From assembly GCA_964631125.1 (NCBI GenBank), contig CAZVYN010000126.1, forward strand, positions 1-5,620: a stretch of 5,620 nt of DNA, in the 5' to 3' direction. Below the pieces are notes generated by a model that ran no database searches, was not told the origin of the DNA, and was given only the letters and a program-made list of their open reading frames with translations. Below are positions 1 to 5,326 of the stretch, piece by piece. How positions within the stretch are numbered: position 1 is the stretch's first letter; each line of letters opens with the position of its first letter. Position numbers and translations under genes: made by a program. Source of the stretch: CAZVYN01 sp964631125. Its GTDB lineage: Bacteria; Eisenbacteria; RBG-16-71-46; CAIMUX01.

Positions 1-967
1 CAGCCGACCCATCCCCCGCCCCCGCCGCTGGAGTGAGCACCACAAACACTCGATCCGCCCCGTACTCACTCGCCGGAATCTCCGGCTCCAAATCCACCGG
101 TATGATCCCCTTCCCCTCTTTCCCCGTCGACTCCGCGATGAGCTGCTCGAGCCACGCGCCCAGCGCCGTGAACGGCGGCGCCGCCAAGATCGTCAACTTG
201 TCGCGTCCCATCAGCGCCGCTTCACCGAGGATCACGCCGAGGCGTAGCCCCGGATTCGCGTCGCCGTCGGGTTGACGGCAGAGCGTCGCCATCTCCCGCG
301 CTCGCGCCAGGAGCGCCGACGGATCGAGGCCCATCACCGTCGCCGGCAACATCCCGAAGCTCGAAAGGACCGAGTACCGACCGCCGATGGACGGCACGCC
401 CGGCTCGATGTGTCGGAAGGCGAGCGACTGCGCCAGAGATTCGAGCTTGGAGCCGGGGTCGGTGATCGCGACGAATTGCCGCCCGACTCGATCCCCGCCG
501 GCCACGCGCACGCGATCGAAGTAGTACTGCTGGAAGATGTGCGGTTCGAGCGTGCTGCCTGATTTGCTGGAGACGATGAAGACCGTCCGCGCCGCGTTGA
601 TCTTCGATTCGAACGATCGCACCTGCGCGGGATCGGTCGAGTCGAGCACGAGGAGCACCGGGCGTCCCGGCTGCGGTCCGAACGTCCGCGCGAAGACTTC
701 GGGGCCGAGGCTCGAACCGCCCATTCCGAGCAAGAGACAATGGCGCACGCCCTCTTGTCGCGTCGCCTCGGCGAGTTCACGCAGCGCCGCGACGCGCGCT
801 TCCTCTTCCTCTGGGATGGTCAGCCAGCCGAGCCACTTGTCCTCGTCGCGTCCGGTCCAGAGCGTGGCGTCACGCTCCCAGATGCGGGCCACTTTGCCGC
901 CGGCGCGCCAATCCGCGAGCGTGGCGTCGACTCGGCTCTGCAAGGCCGATGGGAGCGAGACGTGCAT
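1..967 (-). CDS. pgi: Phosphoglucose isomerase, stand-alone form of the transaldolase-fused type (3' end outside window)
   Basis: Interconverts glucose 6-phosphate and fructose 6-phosphate in the cytoplasm (glycolysis, gluconeogenesis, pentose phosphate pathway). My translation gives 322 residues, starting MHVSLPSALQ. Visible family motifs are GMGGSSLG (81-88), the sugar-phosphate loop SKSGST (134-139), GGRYSVLSSFG (195-205, with R197 at the conserved active-site Arg position) and ESTGKEGKG (279-287, with E279 at the catalytic base position). The later conserved His and Lys lie beyond the left edge. The sequence resembles the PGI half of bifunctional transaldolase/PGI proteins, including the N-terminal stretch around KVARIWERDATLWTG. 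Here that half has its own start: an in-frame TAG (1025-1027) excludes a fused transaldolase, ATG at 965-967 is the first ATG, and AGGAGG (974-979) sits 6 bases upstream. It is divergent from the sigma gene. Identification is firm; gene symbol is by function. Confidence 0.93.
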   Translation of the reverse strand, partial: MHVSLPSALQSRVDATLADWRAGGKVARIWERDATLWTGRDEDKWLGWLTIPEEEEARVAALRELAEATRQEGVRHCLLLGMGGSSLGPEVFARTFGPQPGRPVLLVLDSTDPAQVRSFESKINAARTVFIVSSKSGSTLEPHIFQQYYFDRVRVAGGDRVGRQFVAITDPGSKLESLAQSLAFRHIEPGVPSIGGRYSVLSSFGMLPATVMGLDPSALLARAREMATLCRQPDGDANPGLRLGVILGEAALMGRDKLTILAAPPFTALGAWLEQLIAESTGKEGKGIIPVDLEPEIPASEYGADRVFVVLTPAAGAGDGSA

Positions 968-973
968 GGGGGC

Positions 974-979
974 CCTCCT
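974..979 (-). promoter_or_regulatory. Strong ribosome binding site of pgi
   Basis: On the minus strand a perfect AGGAGG lies 6 bases before the ATG at 967. It decides the start in favour of this ATG over the in-frame GTG at 989-991 and supports an independent, non-fused PGI. Confidence 0.8.
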
Positions 980-1021
980 GGTCCTCGGCACGCACCCGTT
1001 CCTGCGGAGGCGTGACGGGGG

Positions 1022-1027
1022 ATTCTA
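1022..1027 (-). promoter_or_regulatory. Candidate -10 element for pgi
   Basis: The minus strand reads TAGAAT, five of six matches to TATAAT, about 55 bases upstream of the pgi start, which would give a leader of roughly 48 bases. No good -35 hexamer lies 16-18 bases further upstream: the region is TCCCCA/TTCCCC, part of the small GGGGAAACCCC palindrome at 1046-1056. This is a weak prediction from sequence match only. Confidence 0.3.
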
Positions 1028-1059
1028 CGTCCGCGCGACGGACCTGGGGAAACCCCGAC

Positions 1060-1088
1060 TTGACGGCTCGCGCTCTGGCGGCTGGAAT
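1060..1088 (+). promoter_or_regulatory. Candidate promoter of the ECF sigma operon, possibly leaderless
   Basis: TTGACG (1060-1065) is followed after exactly 17 bases by TGGAAT (1083-1088), a four-of-six match to the -10 consensus. Transcription from it would begin around 1095-1096, at the ATG itself. No Shine-Dalgarno-like purine run lies in the normal window before that ATG, so the mRNA may be leaderless. Promoter type is inferred from hexamer matches only; the -10 is mediocre. Confidence 0.3.
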
Positions 1089-1095
1089 CCCCGCC

Positions 1096-1710
1096 ATGTC
1101 TTCGGCCGATGCTCCCAAGCTCCCAACGGAAATCGACGAACCGACCCTGGTCGCCCGGCTGCGCGCGGGGGACGAGGCGGCGTACGAGACGTTCGTTCGC
1201 CTCCATGGAGGCCGGATGCTCTCCGTCGCCCGCCGTTTCCTCGGAAACGACGATGAGGCCCGCGACGCCGTCCAGGACGCGATGGTCTCCGCCTTCCGCT
1301 CGATCGATCGGTTCGAGGGGACGGCCAAGATCTCGACCTGGCTCCACCGGATCGTCGTGAATGCGGCGCTCATGCGGCTGCGCCGGAGGAAACGGCGCCC
1401 CGAGGAATCGCTCGAAGACGTGCTGCCTCGGTTTCGCGACGACGGGCACCGCGTGCTGGCCGACGACGAATGGCGCGTCTCCCCGGCGATCGCGGTCGAG
1501 CGCGAAGAGGTCCAGGTGCTGGTGCGTAAAGCGATCGAGGAGCTGCCGGAGACCTATCGAAACGTTCTGCTCTTGCGGGACATCGAACAACTCGACACGG
1601 CCGAAGTCTCTCAGCTCTTGGGCGTGACCGAGAACGCGGTAAAGATCCGGCTGCATCGGGCGCGGCAAGCGCTGCGCGCGAAACTCGCCCCTACCATGCG
1701 GGAGCTGTGA
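1096..1710 (+). CDS. RNA polymerase ECF-type sigma factor
   Basis: A 204-residue group 4 (ECF) sigma factor, normal in length for the family; it directs RNA polymerase to a small stress regulon. Sigma region 2 covers about residues 16-100: AYETFVRLHG, then the core-binding helix around NDDEARDAVQDAMVSAFRSIDRF (read in parts over 51-73), and the -10-recognition segment KISTWLHRIVVNAALMRLRR (78-97). A charged linker follows. Region 4 covers about 138-195, with LPETYRNVLLLRDIEQLDTAE (150-170) and the helix-turn-helix VSQLLGVTENAVKIRLHRAR (171-190). Starts further upstream in the same open frame (949) would overlap pgi and add non-sigma-like residues, so ATG 1096 is preferred, although it lacks a clear RBS. 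The next gene starts 3 bases after the stop and encodes a zinc anti-sigma domain. The ECF subgroup was not assigned. Confidence 0.93.
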   Translation: MSSADAPKLPTEIDEPTLVARLRAGDEAAYETFVRLHGGRMLSVARRFLGNDDEARDAVQDAMVSAFRSIDRFEGTAKISTWLHRIVVNAALMRLRRRKRRPEESLEDVLPRFRDDGHRVLADDEWRVSPAIAVEREEVQVLVRKAIEELPETYRNVLLLRDIEQLDTAEVSQLLGVTENAVKIRLHRARQALRAKLAPTMREL

Positions 1711-1713
1711 CAC

Positions 1714-2355
1714 ATGGCCGAAGTGACGCCTCCCGAGCTGAGTTGCCACGAGATCTTGGAGTTCCTCCTGGAGTACGACGAGGGGACGCTCCACGTCTCG
1801 GTCAGCGCCGAGTTCGAGCGTCATCTCGAGTGTTGCCCGCCGTGCGGCGACTATGTTCGCGGCTACCGCCAGTCGATCGAGATCGGTCGCGAGTCGTGCT
1901 ACTGCGACGACGAGCGCGCCACGATTCCCGAGGATCTGGTGCGCGCGATCCTCACGGCGCGAACAACGATCGAGGTACGGCCGCTGGAGTCGGCGCCGGC
2001 CGAGCCCTCCGTCCCCGAGCCACTTTCGAATCGGTTGACGCCGGACCTGGCGCTGAGCGCGCTGGGGGAGGCCGCCGGGCGCGAACTCCTCTGTCTTTTT
2101 CGGCACGGTTCACTCGAAGTCGAGCTCTACCGACCTCGCGCGATCGACCGACAGTCGACGCACACGCGCGACGAACTCTACGTCATCATCGCGGGATCTG
2201 GCTGGTTCGTGATGGGAGGCGCGCGCTCTCCGTTCGTCCCCGGAGAAGTGATCTTCGCTCCGGCGGGCGCGGCCCACCACTTCGAGCAGTTCACTCACGA
2301 CTTCGCGACCTGGGTCGTCTTCTACGGGCCCGAAGGCGGAGAAGCCGGCCGCTAG
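1714..2355 (+). CDS. Zinc-binding anti-sigma factor fused to a C-terminal cupin (ChrR-like architecture)
   Basis: A 213-residue soluble protein with no membrane segment, probably the inhibitor of the sigma factor encoded just upstream. Residues 1-80 form a ZAS/zf-HC2-type domain: C11-H12 and HLECCPPC with H37, C41 and C44 (H-x3-C-x2-C), then the usual helical tail IPEDLVRAIL (71-80). Extra cysteines are C40, C62 and C64. After a Pro-rich linker (about 90-107), residues 115-210 form a single cupin. Its motif 1 holds H150 and E154, but S148 replaces the first His; motif 2 is complete (G177-x5-P183-x-G185-x2-H188). It ends WVVFYGPEGGE, like many small free-standing cupins. GGGAG (1700-1704) lies 9 bases before ATG, and the 3-base gap suggests translational coupling. 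In known ChrR proteins the cupin half gates release of the sigma factor; a similar role here is inference, and the signal is unknown. Confidence 0.88.
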   Translation: MAEVTPPELSCHEILEFLLEYDEGTLHVSVSAEFERHLECCPPCGDYVRGYRQSIEIGRESCYCDDERATIPEDLVRAILTARTTIEVRPLESAPAEPSVPEPLSNRLTPDLALSALGEAAGRELLCLFRHGSLEVELYRPRAIDRQSTHTRDELYVIIAGSGWFVMGGARSPFVPGEVIFAPAGAAHHFEQFTHDFATWVVFYGPEGGEAGR

Positions 2356-2368
2356 CGACCGGCTTCTC
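2339..2368. terminator. Hairpin between convergent genes (probable bidirectional terminator)
   Basis: GAGAAGCCGG (2339-2348) pairs perfectly with CCGGCTTCTC (2359-2368) across a 10-base loop. The left arm lies in the last codons of the anti-sigma gene and the loop carries its TAG stop. It sits between two convergent genes 39 bases apart. Neither side has a T-run, so it is not a textbook intrinsic terminator, although position and stem strength fit transcript ending or 3' protection. Confidence 0.55.
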
Positions 2369-2394
2369 TCGTAGTTCGGTTCTCAGCTAGCAGG

Positions 2395-2928
2395 TCAGTT
2401 CGTGGAACGCTCCGACGCGACGAACGGGCCCTTGGGCAGGAACGGGCACTGCGTCGCTTCGTGCTTGAGGAGATCCCCGACACACGCCGCGAGATAAGTG
2501 GCCATCGCTTCGGCCACGGCGTTCCGCTCCTCGCCCCGTTCGCCGTCGCTTTTCCGGTGCTCGTCCAGGAGCTGCTTGGCCGTCTCCAGCAGCGCGCGCA
2601 GCTCCTTCACGCGAGAGGCGTTCTCGTCGAGGAGCGAGTCGGCGCGCCCTTCCATCTCGATCTCACGCGTGCCGTTTCCTTCGGCCTCCGCGCGACGACC
2701 GGCGCCGACGTTGGCCCGAATCCGGCGCAGCAGGTCGTCCTCGCGCGCGAGGTGCTGGACGACGAGAGGCACGACCTGCGCCAGCTCGCTCCGGCAATGC
2801 GCCAGTCGAGTGACCGAGGTCGGGAAGACGCTCCGGGTCGCCGTGTCGTGGAGTCGCTTGAGTCGCGCCTGGAGCTTCTGTTGCTCGAGCTGAACACCCT
2901 CACGGAGTTCGGTATGCGCGTGATTCAT
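2395..2928 (-). CDS. Helical hemerythrin-like (HHE) protein
   Basis: A 177-residue, almost wholly helical, charged cytoplasmic protein with no signal or membrane segment. It resembles a hemerythrin/HHE four-helix bundle, a fold that carries a non-haem di-iron centre in oxygen, NO or iron handling. Candidate ligands are H59 and E63 in VVQHLAREDDLL (57-67), H124 in LLDEHR (120-125) and H156 in LLKHEATQCPFLP (153-165), with H5 or H27 in the first helix. The typical closing pattern H-x3-E-E-x2-LFP is altered: Q160 and C161 stand where acidic residues are usual. The segment 74-95 is a polar insertion. AAGAGG (2938-2943) lies 9 bases before ATG. The gene is convergent with the anti-sigma gene and divergent from the chimeric ORF. 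The reading frame is secure; the family call is moderate, and an unrelated helical protein is possible. Confidence 0.6.
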   Translation of the reverse strand: MNHAHTELREGVQLEQQKLQARLKRLHDTATRSVFPTSVTRLAHCRSELAQVVPLVVQHLAREDDLLRRIRANVGAGRRAEAEGNGTREIEMEGRADSLLDENASRVKELRALLETAKQLLDEHRKSDGERGEERNAVAEAMATYLAACVGDLLKHEATQCPFLPKGPFVASERSTN

Positions 2929-2980
2929 GGGACCGGACCTCTTTCTTCGCTCGGACTCCCCATTCGGTCGCGTCGCGGAC

Positions 2981-3009
2981 TAGATCGTAGACCCGGTCGT
3001 CGAAGTTCC
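2981..3009 (-). promoter_or_regulatory. Candidate ECF-type promoter upstream of the hemerythrin-like gene
   Basis: The minus strand reads GGAACTT (3009-3003), the classic ECF/sigma-E -35 heptamer, then 18 bases, then TCTAG (first four bases at 2984-2981), similar to the sigma-E -10 element TCTRA. The spacer is one to two bases longer than usual. A transcript would start near 2973, about 45 bases before the ATG. The rest of the 268-base divergent region 2929-3196 shows no gene or strong repeat to me. Confidence 0.35.
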
Positions 3010-3196
3010 ACAATCGTCAGAACGCGAGCCGGGCCGTGACGTCGACTCCTCATATCGGTCCCTGTCGTTCGACCTCGGACGATCCGGGCGCCGAGATGAG
3101 GCGTCACGGCGCTCCGATGCTCTGCTCGGCGGAAGGTTCCGCCCCGGAACGCGCCGTCAACGTCGTTGGCACGCCGCATGAGCAAGTCGCGGCACA

Positions 3197-4753
3197 ATGT
3201 CGTCGACACCCACAGATCGTTCGAACCCGACGCGAGCCGCTGGCCGAGGCGTCGGCCGTCGCCCCGCGTTCGTCGTCGCGGCCGTCGCACTCGTCTTCGC
3301 CTGCGTCGCGGCTGCCCTCTGGTTCAGTCCGCTCCGGCAGCGGTGGGCGCCGCTTCCACTGAGAGACGCGGCGGCGGACGCGACGCCCGGCGCGACTCCC
3401 GCCTCGACCCTCCCCGATTCTGCCAACAGCGCCGCGGCCGCGCCGCGGACGCGACTCCAGGTTCGGGGCGAAGTCGTCGAGCGAGGGGACTTCGTCGTCA
3501 CCGTCCAGGGGACCGGGCGGATCGAGGCGATCCAACGGGCGGAGCTCTCGTCGCGGGTGGGGGAGCGGGTCATGCAGGTGCTCGTCCGCGAGGGCGACGT
3601 GGTGAAACGCGGACAGCCGCTGATCGAGTTGGATCCGGCGCCGTTCGATCTCTCGTGGCGCGAGGCGCAGGCGCGGCAACAGGCGGCGAAGCTGGACTTC
3701 GATGCCGCGCTCTTCGCCGATACGAACCCCAGTGAGGAGCGGCGGGCTCGAATCGCGCACCGCACCCGACTGACCGTGGCGGAGCAGCAGCTCGCGCGCG
3801 CGCAACTCGATCGCGACGCGGCGACGCTGCGGGCGCCGTTCGACGGCGAGGTTGTTTCGGTCACGGCGGCGGTCGGCGAACGGATTCCCGCCGAGCGTCC
3901 GCTGGTCACGCTGGTCGATCGACATCGCGTTCTCCTGGCGGCGGAAGTGCTCGAGACCGACTTCGCATCCTTGCGGAAAGGCGCGGTCGCCACGGTGACC
4001 CTTCCCGCTTTCCCTTCAGCGAAGTTCGAGGGACGTGTGTCAGCCCTCGAGATCAGTTCGATGGAACTCGCGCTGCAGGCCAAGCTGCTCCGCGTGCTTC
4101 AGGATCGGATCGTCGAGCGGGTGGGCGGTCAACGGGCCAACTCCGTCGATCTGCGTGTCATCGCGGCGGCCAACCGAGATCTGCCCGAGCTCGTCCGCGC
4201 CGGGAAGTTTCGCGAAGACCTCTTCCACCGACTCAACGTGCACGAGGTGCACCTGCCGCCGCTGCGTGATCGCGACGAGGACATCGTCCTCCTGGCGCAT
4301 CTTTTCCGCGATCGAGCCGCGTTGCGTCTGGGCACGCCGCCGCCGGCATTGACGCCCGAGCTCGTGGCGTTTCTGCGCGGGTATGCATTCCCGGGAAACG
4401 TGCGGGAGCGCGAGCACATGATGGAGAAGATGGTGGTGCTGTCGGAGGGGGAGACGTTGGGGGTGGAGGATTTGCCGCCGTCGGTTTGGAGGCAGATGAG
4501 GGGGACTGGTTCGAACAGTTTGACTGCAGGGGGAGGCTTGTCCGCTTCGACGAGTGTGGAGCGCGCCGACCGAGTCGGCGCGCCACAACCTGAAGACCTT
4601 CTTCTCTCCGGGCCCATCGACTTCTTCGAGATCGAGGAGCGACTCATTCGCGAGGCGTTGCGTCGCGCGAACGGCAACATCAGCGCGGCGGCGCGGCAGC
4701 TCGGGATGTCGTACAAGACGCTGCGCTATCGGGTGGGGAAATTCGGCGTGTAA
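3197..4753 (+). CDS. Chimeric ORF: RND efflux periplasmic adaptor N-terminus joined in frame to the C-terminal half of a sigma-54 activator
   Basis: A single open frame of 518 codons made of two unrelated partial proteins. Residues 1-283 are a membrane fusion (HlyD/AcrA-like) adaptor: inner-membrane anchor about 24-43, lipoyl half VREGDVVKRGQPLIELD (130-146), a short alpha-hairpin (about 150-208), second lipoyl half LRAPFDGEVV (211-220) and the start of the beta-barrel (245-283). The rest of the barrel and the membrane-proximal domain are missing. From about 284 it is the back half of an NtrC-family AAA+ domain: LALQAKLLRVLQDR (291-304), sensor I in VIAAANRDL (321-329), arginine-finger region FREDLFHRL (338-346) and FPGNVRE (398-404). 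A Fis-type helix-turn-helix follows (481-518). Receiver, Walker A, GAFTGA and a normal Walker B are absent. An in-frame TGA at 3179-3181 fixes the start region; no clear RBS. If membrane-anchored, the DNA-binding end would be periplasmic. Probably a non-functional deletion fusion or an assembly artefact. Confidence 0.85.
   Translation: MSSTPTDRSNPTRAAGRGVGRRPAFVVAAVALVFACVAAALWFSPLRQRWAPLPLRDAAADATPGATPASTLPDSANSAAAAPRTRLQVRGEVVERGDFVVTVQGTGRIEAIQRAELSSRVGERVMQVLVREGDVVKRGQPLIELDPAPFDLSWREAQARQQAAKLDFDAALFADTNPSEERRARIAHRTRLTVAEQQLARAQLDRDAATLRAPFDGEVVSVTAAVGERIPAERPLVTLVDRHRVLLAAEVLETDFASLRKGAVATVTLPAFPSAKFEGRVSALEISSMELALQAKLLRVLQDRIVERVGGQRANSVDLRVIAAANRDLPELVRAGKFREDLFHRLNVHEVHLPPLRDRDEDIVLLAHLFRDRAALRLGTPPPALTPELVAFLRGYAFPGNVREREHMMEKMVVLSEGETLGVEDLPPSVWRQMRGTGSNSLTAGGGLSASTSVERADRVGAPQPEDLLLSGPIDFFEIEERLIREALRRANGNISAAARQLGMSYKTLRYRVGKFGV
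4040..4063 (+). other. Fusion junction between adaptor and sigma-54 activator segments
   Basis: Adaptor-like coding (FEGRVSAL, codons 277-284) changes to AAA+-like coding (EISSMELALQAKLL, from codon 285) within a few codons. In NtrC-family proteins the second segment is normally preceded by FLD (FLDEIS), so the first unambiguous AAA+ codon is GAG at 4049-4051 and the last adaptor codon is about CTC at 4046-4048. The shared string CTCGAGATC could have arisen by joining at a short CTCGA-type match between the two parent genes. The position is inferred from family resemblance. Confidence 0.7.
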
Positions 4754-4783
4754 GGAGAGATGGAGAAGGGGGAGGAGTAGGAG

Positions 4784-4804
4784 ACCGGCCGTCGGACGGC
4801 CGGT
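4784..4804. terminator. GC-rich hairpin between convergent genes
   Basis: ACCGGCCGT (4784-4792) pairs perfectly with ACGGCCGGT (4796-4804) around a 3-base CGG loop. It lies 30 bases after the stop of the chimeric ORF and just past the stop of the opposing DUF1801-like gene. No T-run follows on either strand, so it may be a pausing or protective structure rather than a classic intrinsic terminator. Its right arm is also part of the first tandem repeat unit. Confidence 0.5.
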
Positions 4805-4836
4805 GACTGCGGCCGGTGACTGCGGCCGGTGACTAG
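4798..4836. repeat. Three tandem copies of a 13-bp unit
   Basis: The unit GGCCGGTGACTGC occurs at 4798-4810, 4811-4823 and 4824-4836; the third copy ends AG instead of GC. The last copy covers the TAG stop codon of the leftward DUF1801-like gene (4833-4835). Each unit starts with GGCCGGT, which can also pair with the single ACCGGCC at 4784-4790, so alternative hairpins with longer loops are possible. Confidence 0.85.
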
Positions 4837-5204
4837 GGCAGCGGCTTACCGTCGACTTCGCGCAGCGTCACCGCGCGGGCCAGCAACTTGCGGATCGTGT
4901 CGCTCGGGACGTCCTGCAGCTTGGCGAAGCGGAGGCATCCGCGCCCCTTGTCGATCCCCTTCAGGTCTTTCGACAGGTCCTTCATCGCGGTCGTCGCCAT
5001 TACATACAGCCCCACGTAGTCCTTCTGCGCCGCGAGCGCGAAGAGCGTCCCGTCATCGTCGTAGCAGAGCATTCCCCACCGGATCACTTCACGCGTCGAA
5101 GGCGACTCTTCCTTGATCAAACGACGCAAGTGCTGCACCAACGGCTGCTGCGCACTCGGAATCGCCTCGAGGTACTCCTTCGGCGAGGAAACATTTCTCT
5201 GCAT
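4833..5204 (-). CDS. DUF1801 / YdhG-like domain protein
   Basis: A 123-residue cytoplasmic protein matching the small DUF1801 (YdhG-like, frataxin-like fold) family; its biochemical role is not established. Typical features are the N-terminal SPKEYLEAIP (7-16), the helix LVQHLRRLIKEESP (22-35), the strand EVIRWGMLCYDDDGTLFALA (39-58), YVGLYVMAT (63-71) and the late signature DKGRGCLRFAKLQDVP (85-100) with the closing helix TIRKLLARAV. The same frame stays open to 5549, but residues upstream of this ATG are Arg-rich, not family-like and antisense to another gene. AGAGGA (5215-5220) lies 10 bases before the chosen ATG (5202-5204), so the short form is preferred. The stop TAG lies inside the third 13-bp tandem copy. 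It is separated from the gene upstream by hairpins and appears to be a single-gene unit. Family call is good. Confidence 0.85.
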   Translation of the reverse strand: MQRNVSSPKEYLEAIPSAQQPLVQHLRRLIKEESPSTREVIRWGMLCYDDDGTLFALAAQKDYVGLYVMATTAMKDLSKDLKGIDKGRGCLRFAKLQDVPSDTIRKLLARAVTLREVDGKPLP

Positions 5205-5283
5205 GGGACAGAATTCCTCTGGGGACGGTGGGGCTGGGTGGGTACCTCCCGACAGTAGCGGATGGGCGTCAGTTCGCGAAACA

Positions 5284-5320
5284 GCCGGGAGGGGGGAGCC
5301 CGGCCGCGCCCGTGCGCGGC
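5284..5320 (-). terminator. Two adjacent hairpins downstream of the Cys-rich gene
   Basis: Read on the minus strand, the gene ending at 5327 is followed by GCCGCGC/GCGCGGC (5320-5303, 4-base loop) and then by GCCGGG/CCCGGC (5304-5284, 9-base loop). The arms overlap by two bases. After the second stem comes TGTTTC, a short T-rich stretch. The second hairpin plus TGTTT is the best intrinsic terminator candidate in the window. It would insulate the DUF1801-like gene that starts at 5204. Confidence 0.55.
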
Positions 5321-5326
5321 GATCGC

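Noticed and set aside
222..780. Minus-strand open frames of 148 and 172 codons and overlapping plus-strand frames inside pgi
   Set aside because: They are other frames of the PGI gene, whose correct frame runs off the left edge and carries all the family motifs.
1046..1056. GGGGAAACCCC palindrome in the divergent promoter region as an operator
   Set aside because: The arms are only 4 bp in GC-rich DNA and it occurs once; too weak to call a binding site.
820..2106. A 428-codon open frame on the minus strand opposite pgi start, sigma and anti-sigma genes
   Set aside because: It is antisense to two firmly identified genes, has an Arg/Asp/Pro-rich composition typical of GC-rich shadow frames, crosses the divergent promoter region and shows no family motif.
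3167..3182. Sigma-54 type -24/-12 promoter before the chimeric ORF (TGGCAC-N5-ATGAG)
   Set aside because: The -24 half is perfect, but the -12 half lacks the essential GC (reads GA), so it is probably chance.
2929..3196. Small plus- and minus-strand open frames in the divergent intergenic region
   Set aside because: They are Arg-rich, overlap neighbouring genes in other frames and lack RBS or recognisable motifs; the region is better explained as promoter DNA.
3104..4083. Long minus-strand open frames (to 273 and 308 codons) opposite the adaptor half
   Set aside because: Low-complexity Arg/Ser/Ala-rich translations antisense to recognisable adaptor coding sequence; these are shadows.
4760..4780. 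Six-codon mini-ORF (MEKGEE) after the chimeric ORF
   Set aside because: It lies in a purine-rich tract where such short frames arise easily; the purines before its ATG are only about two bases away and there is no supporting context.
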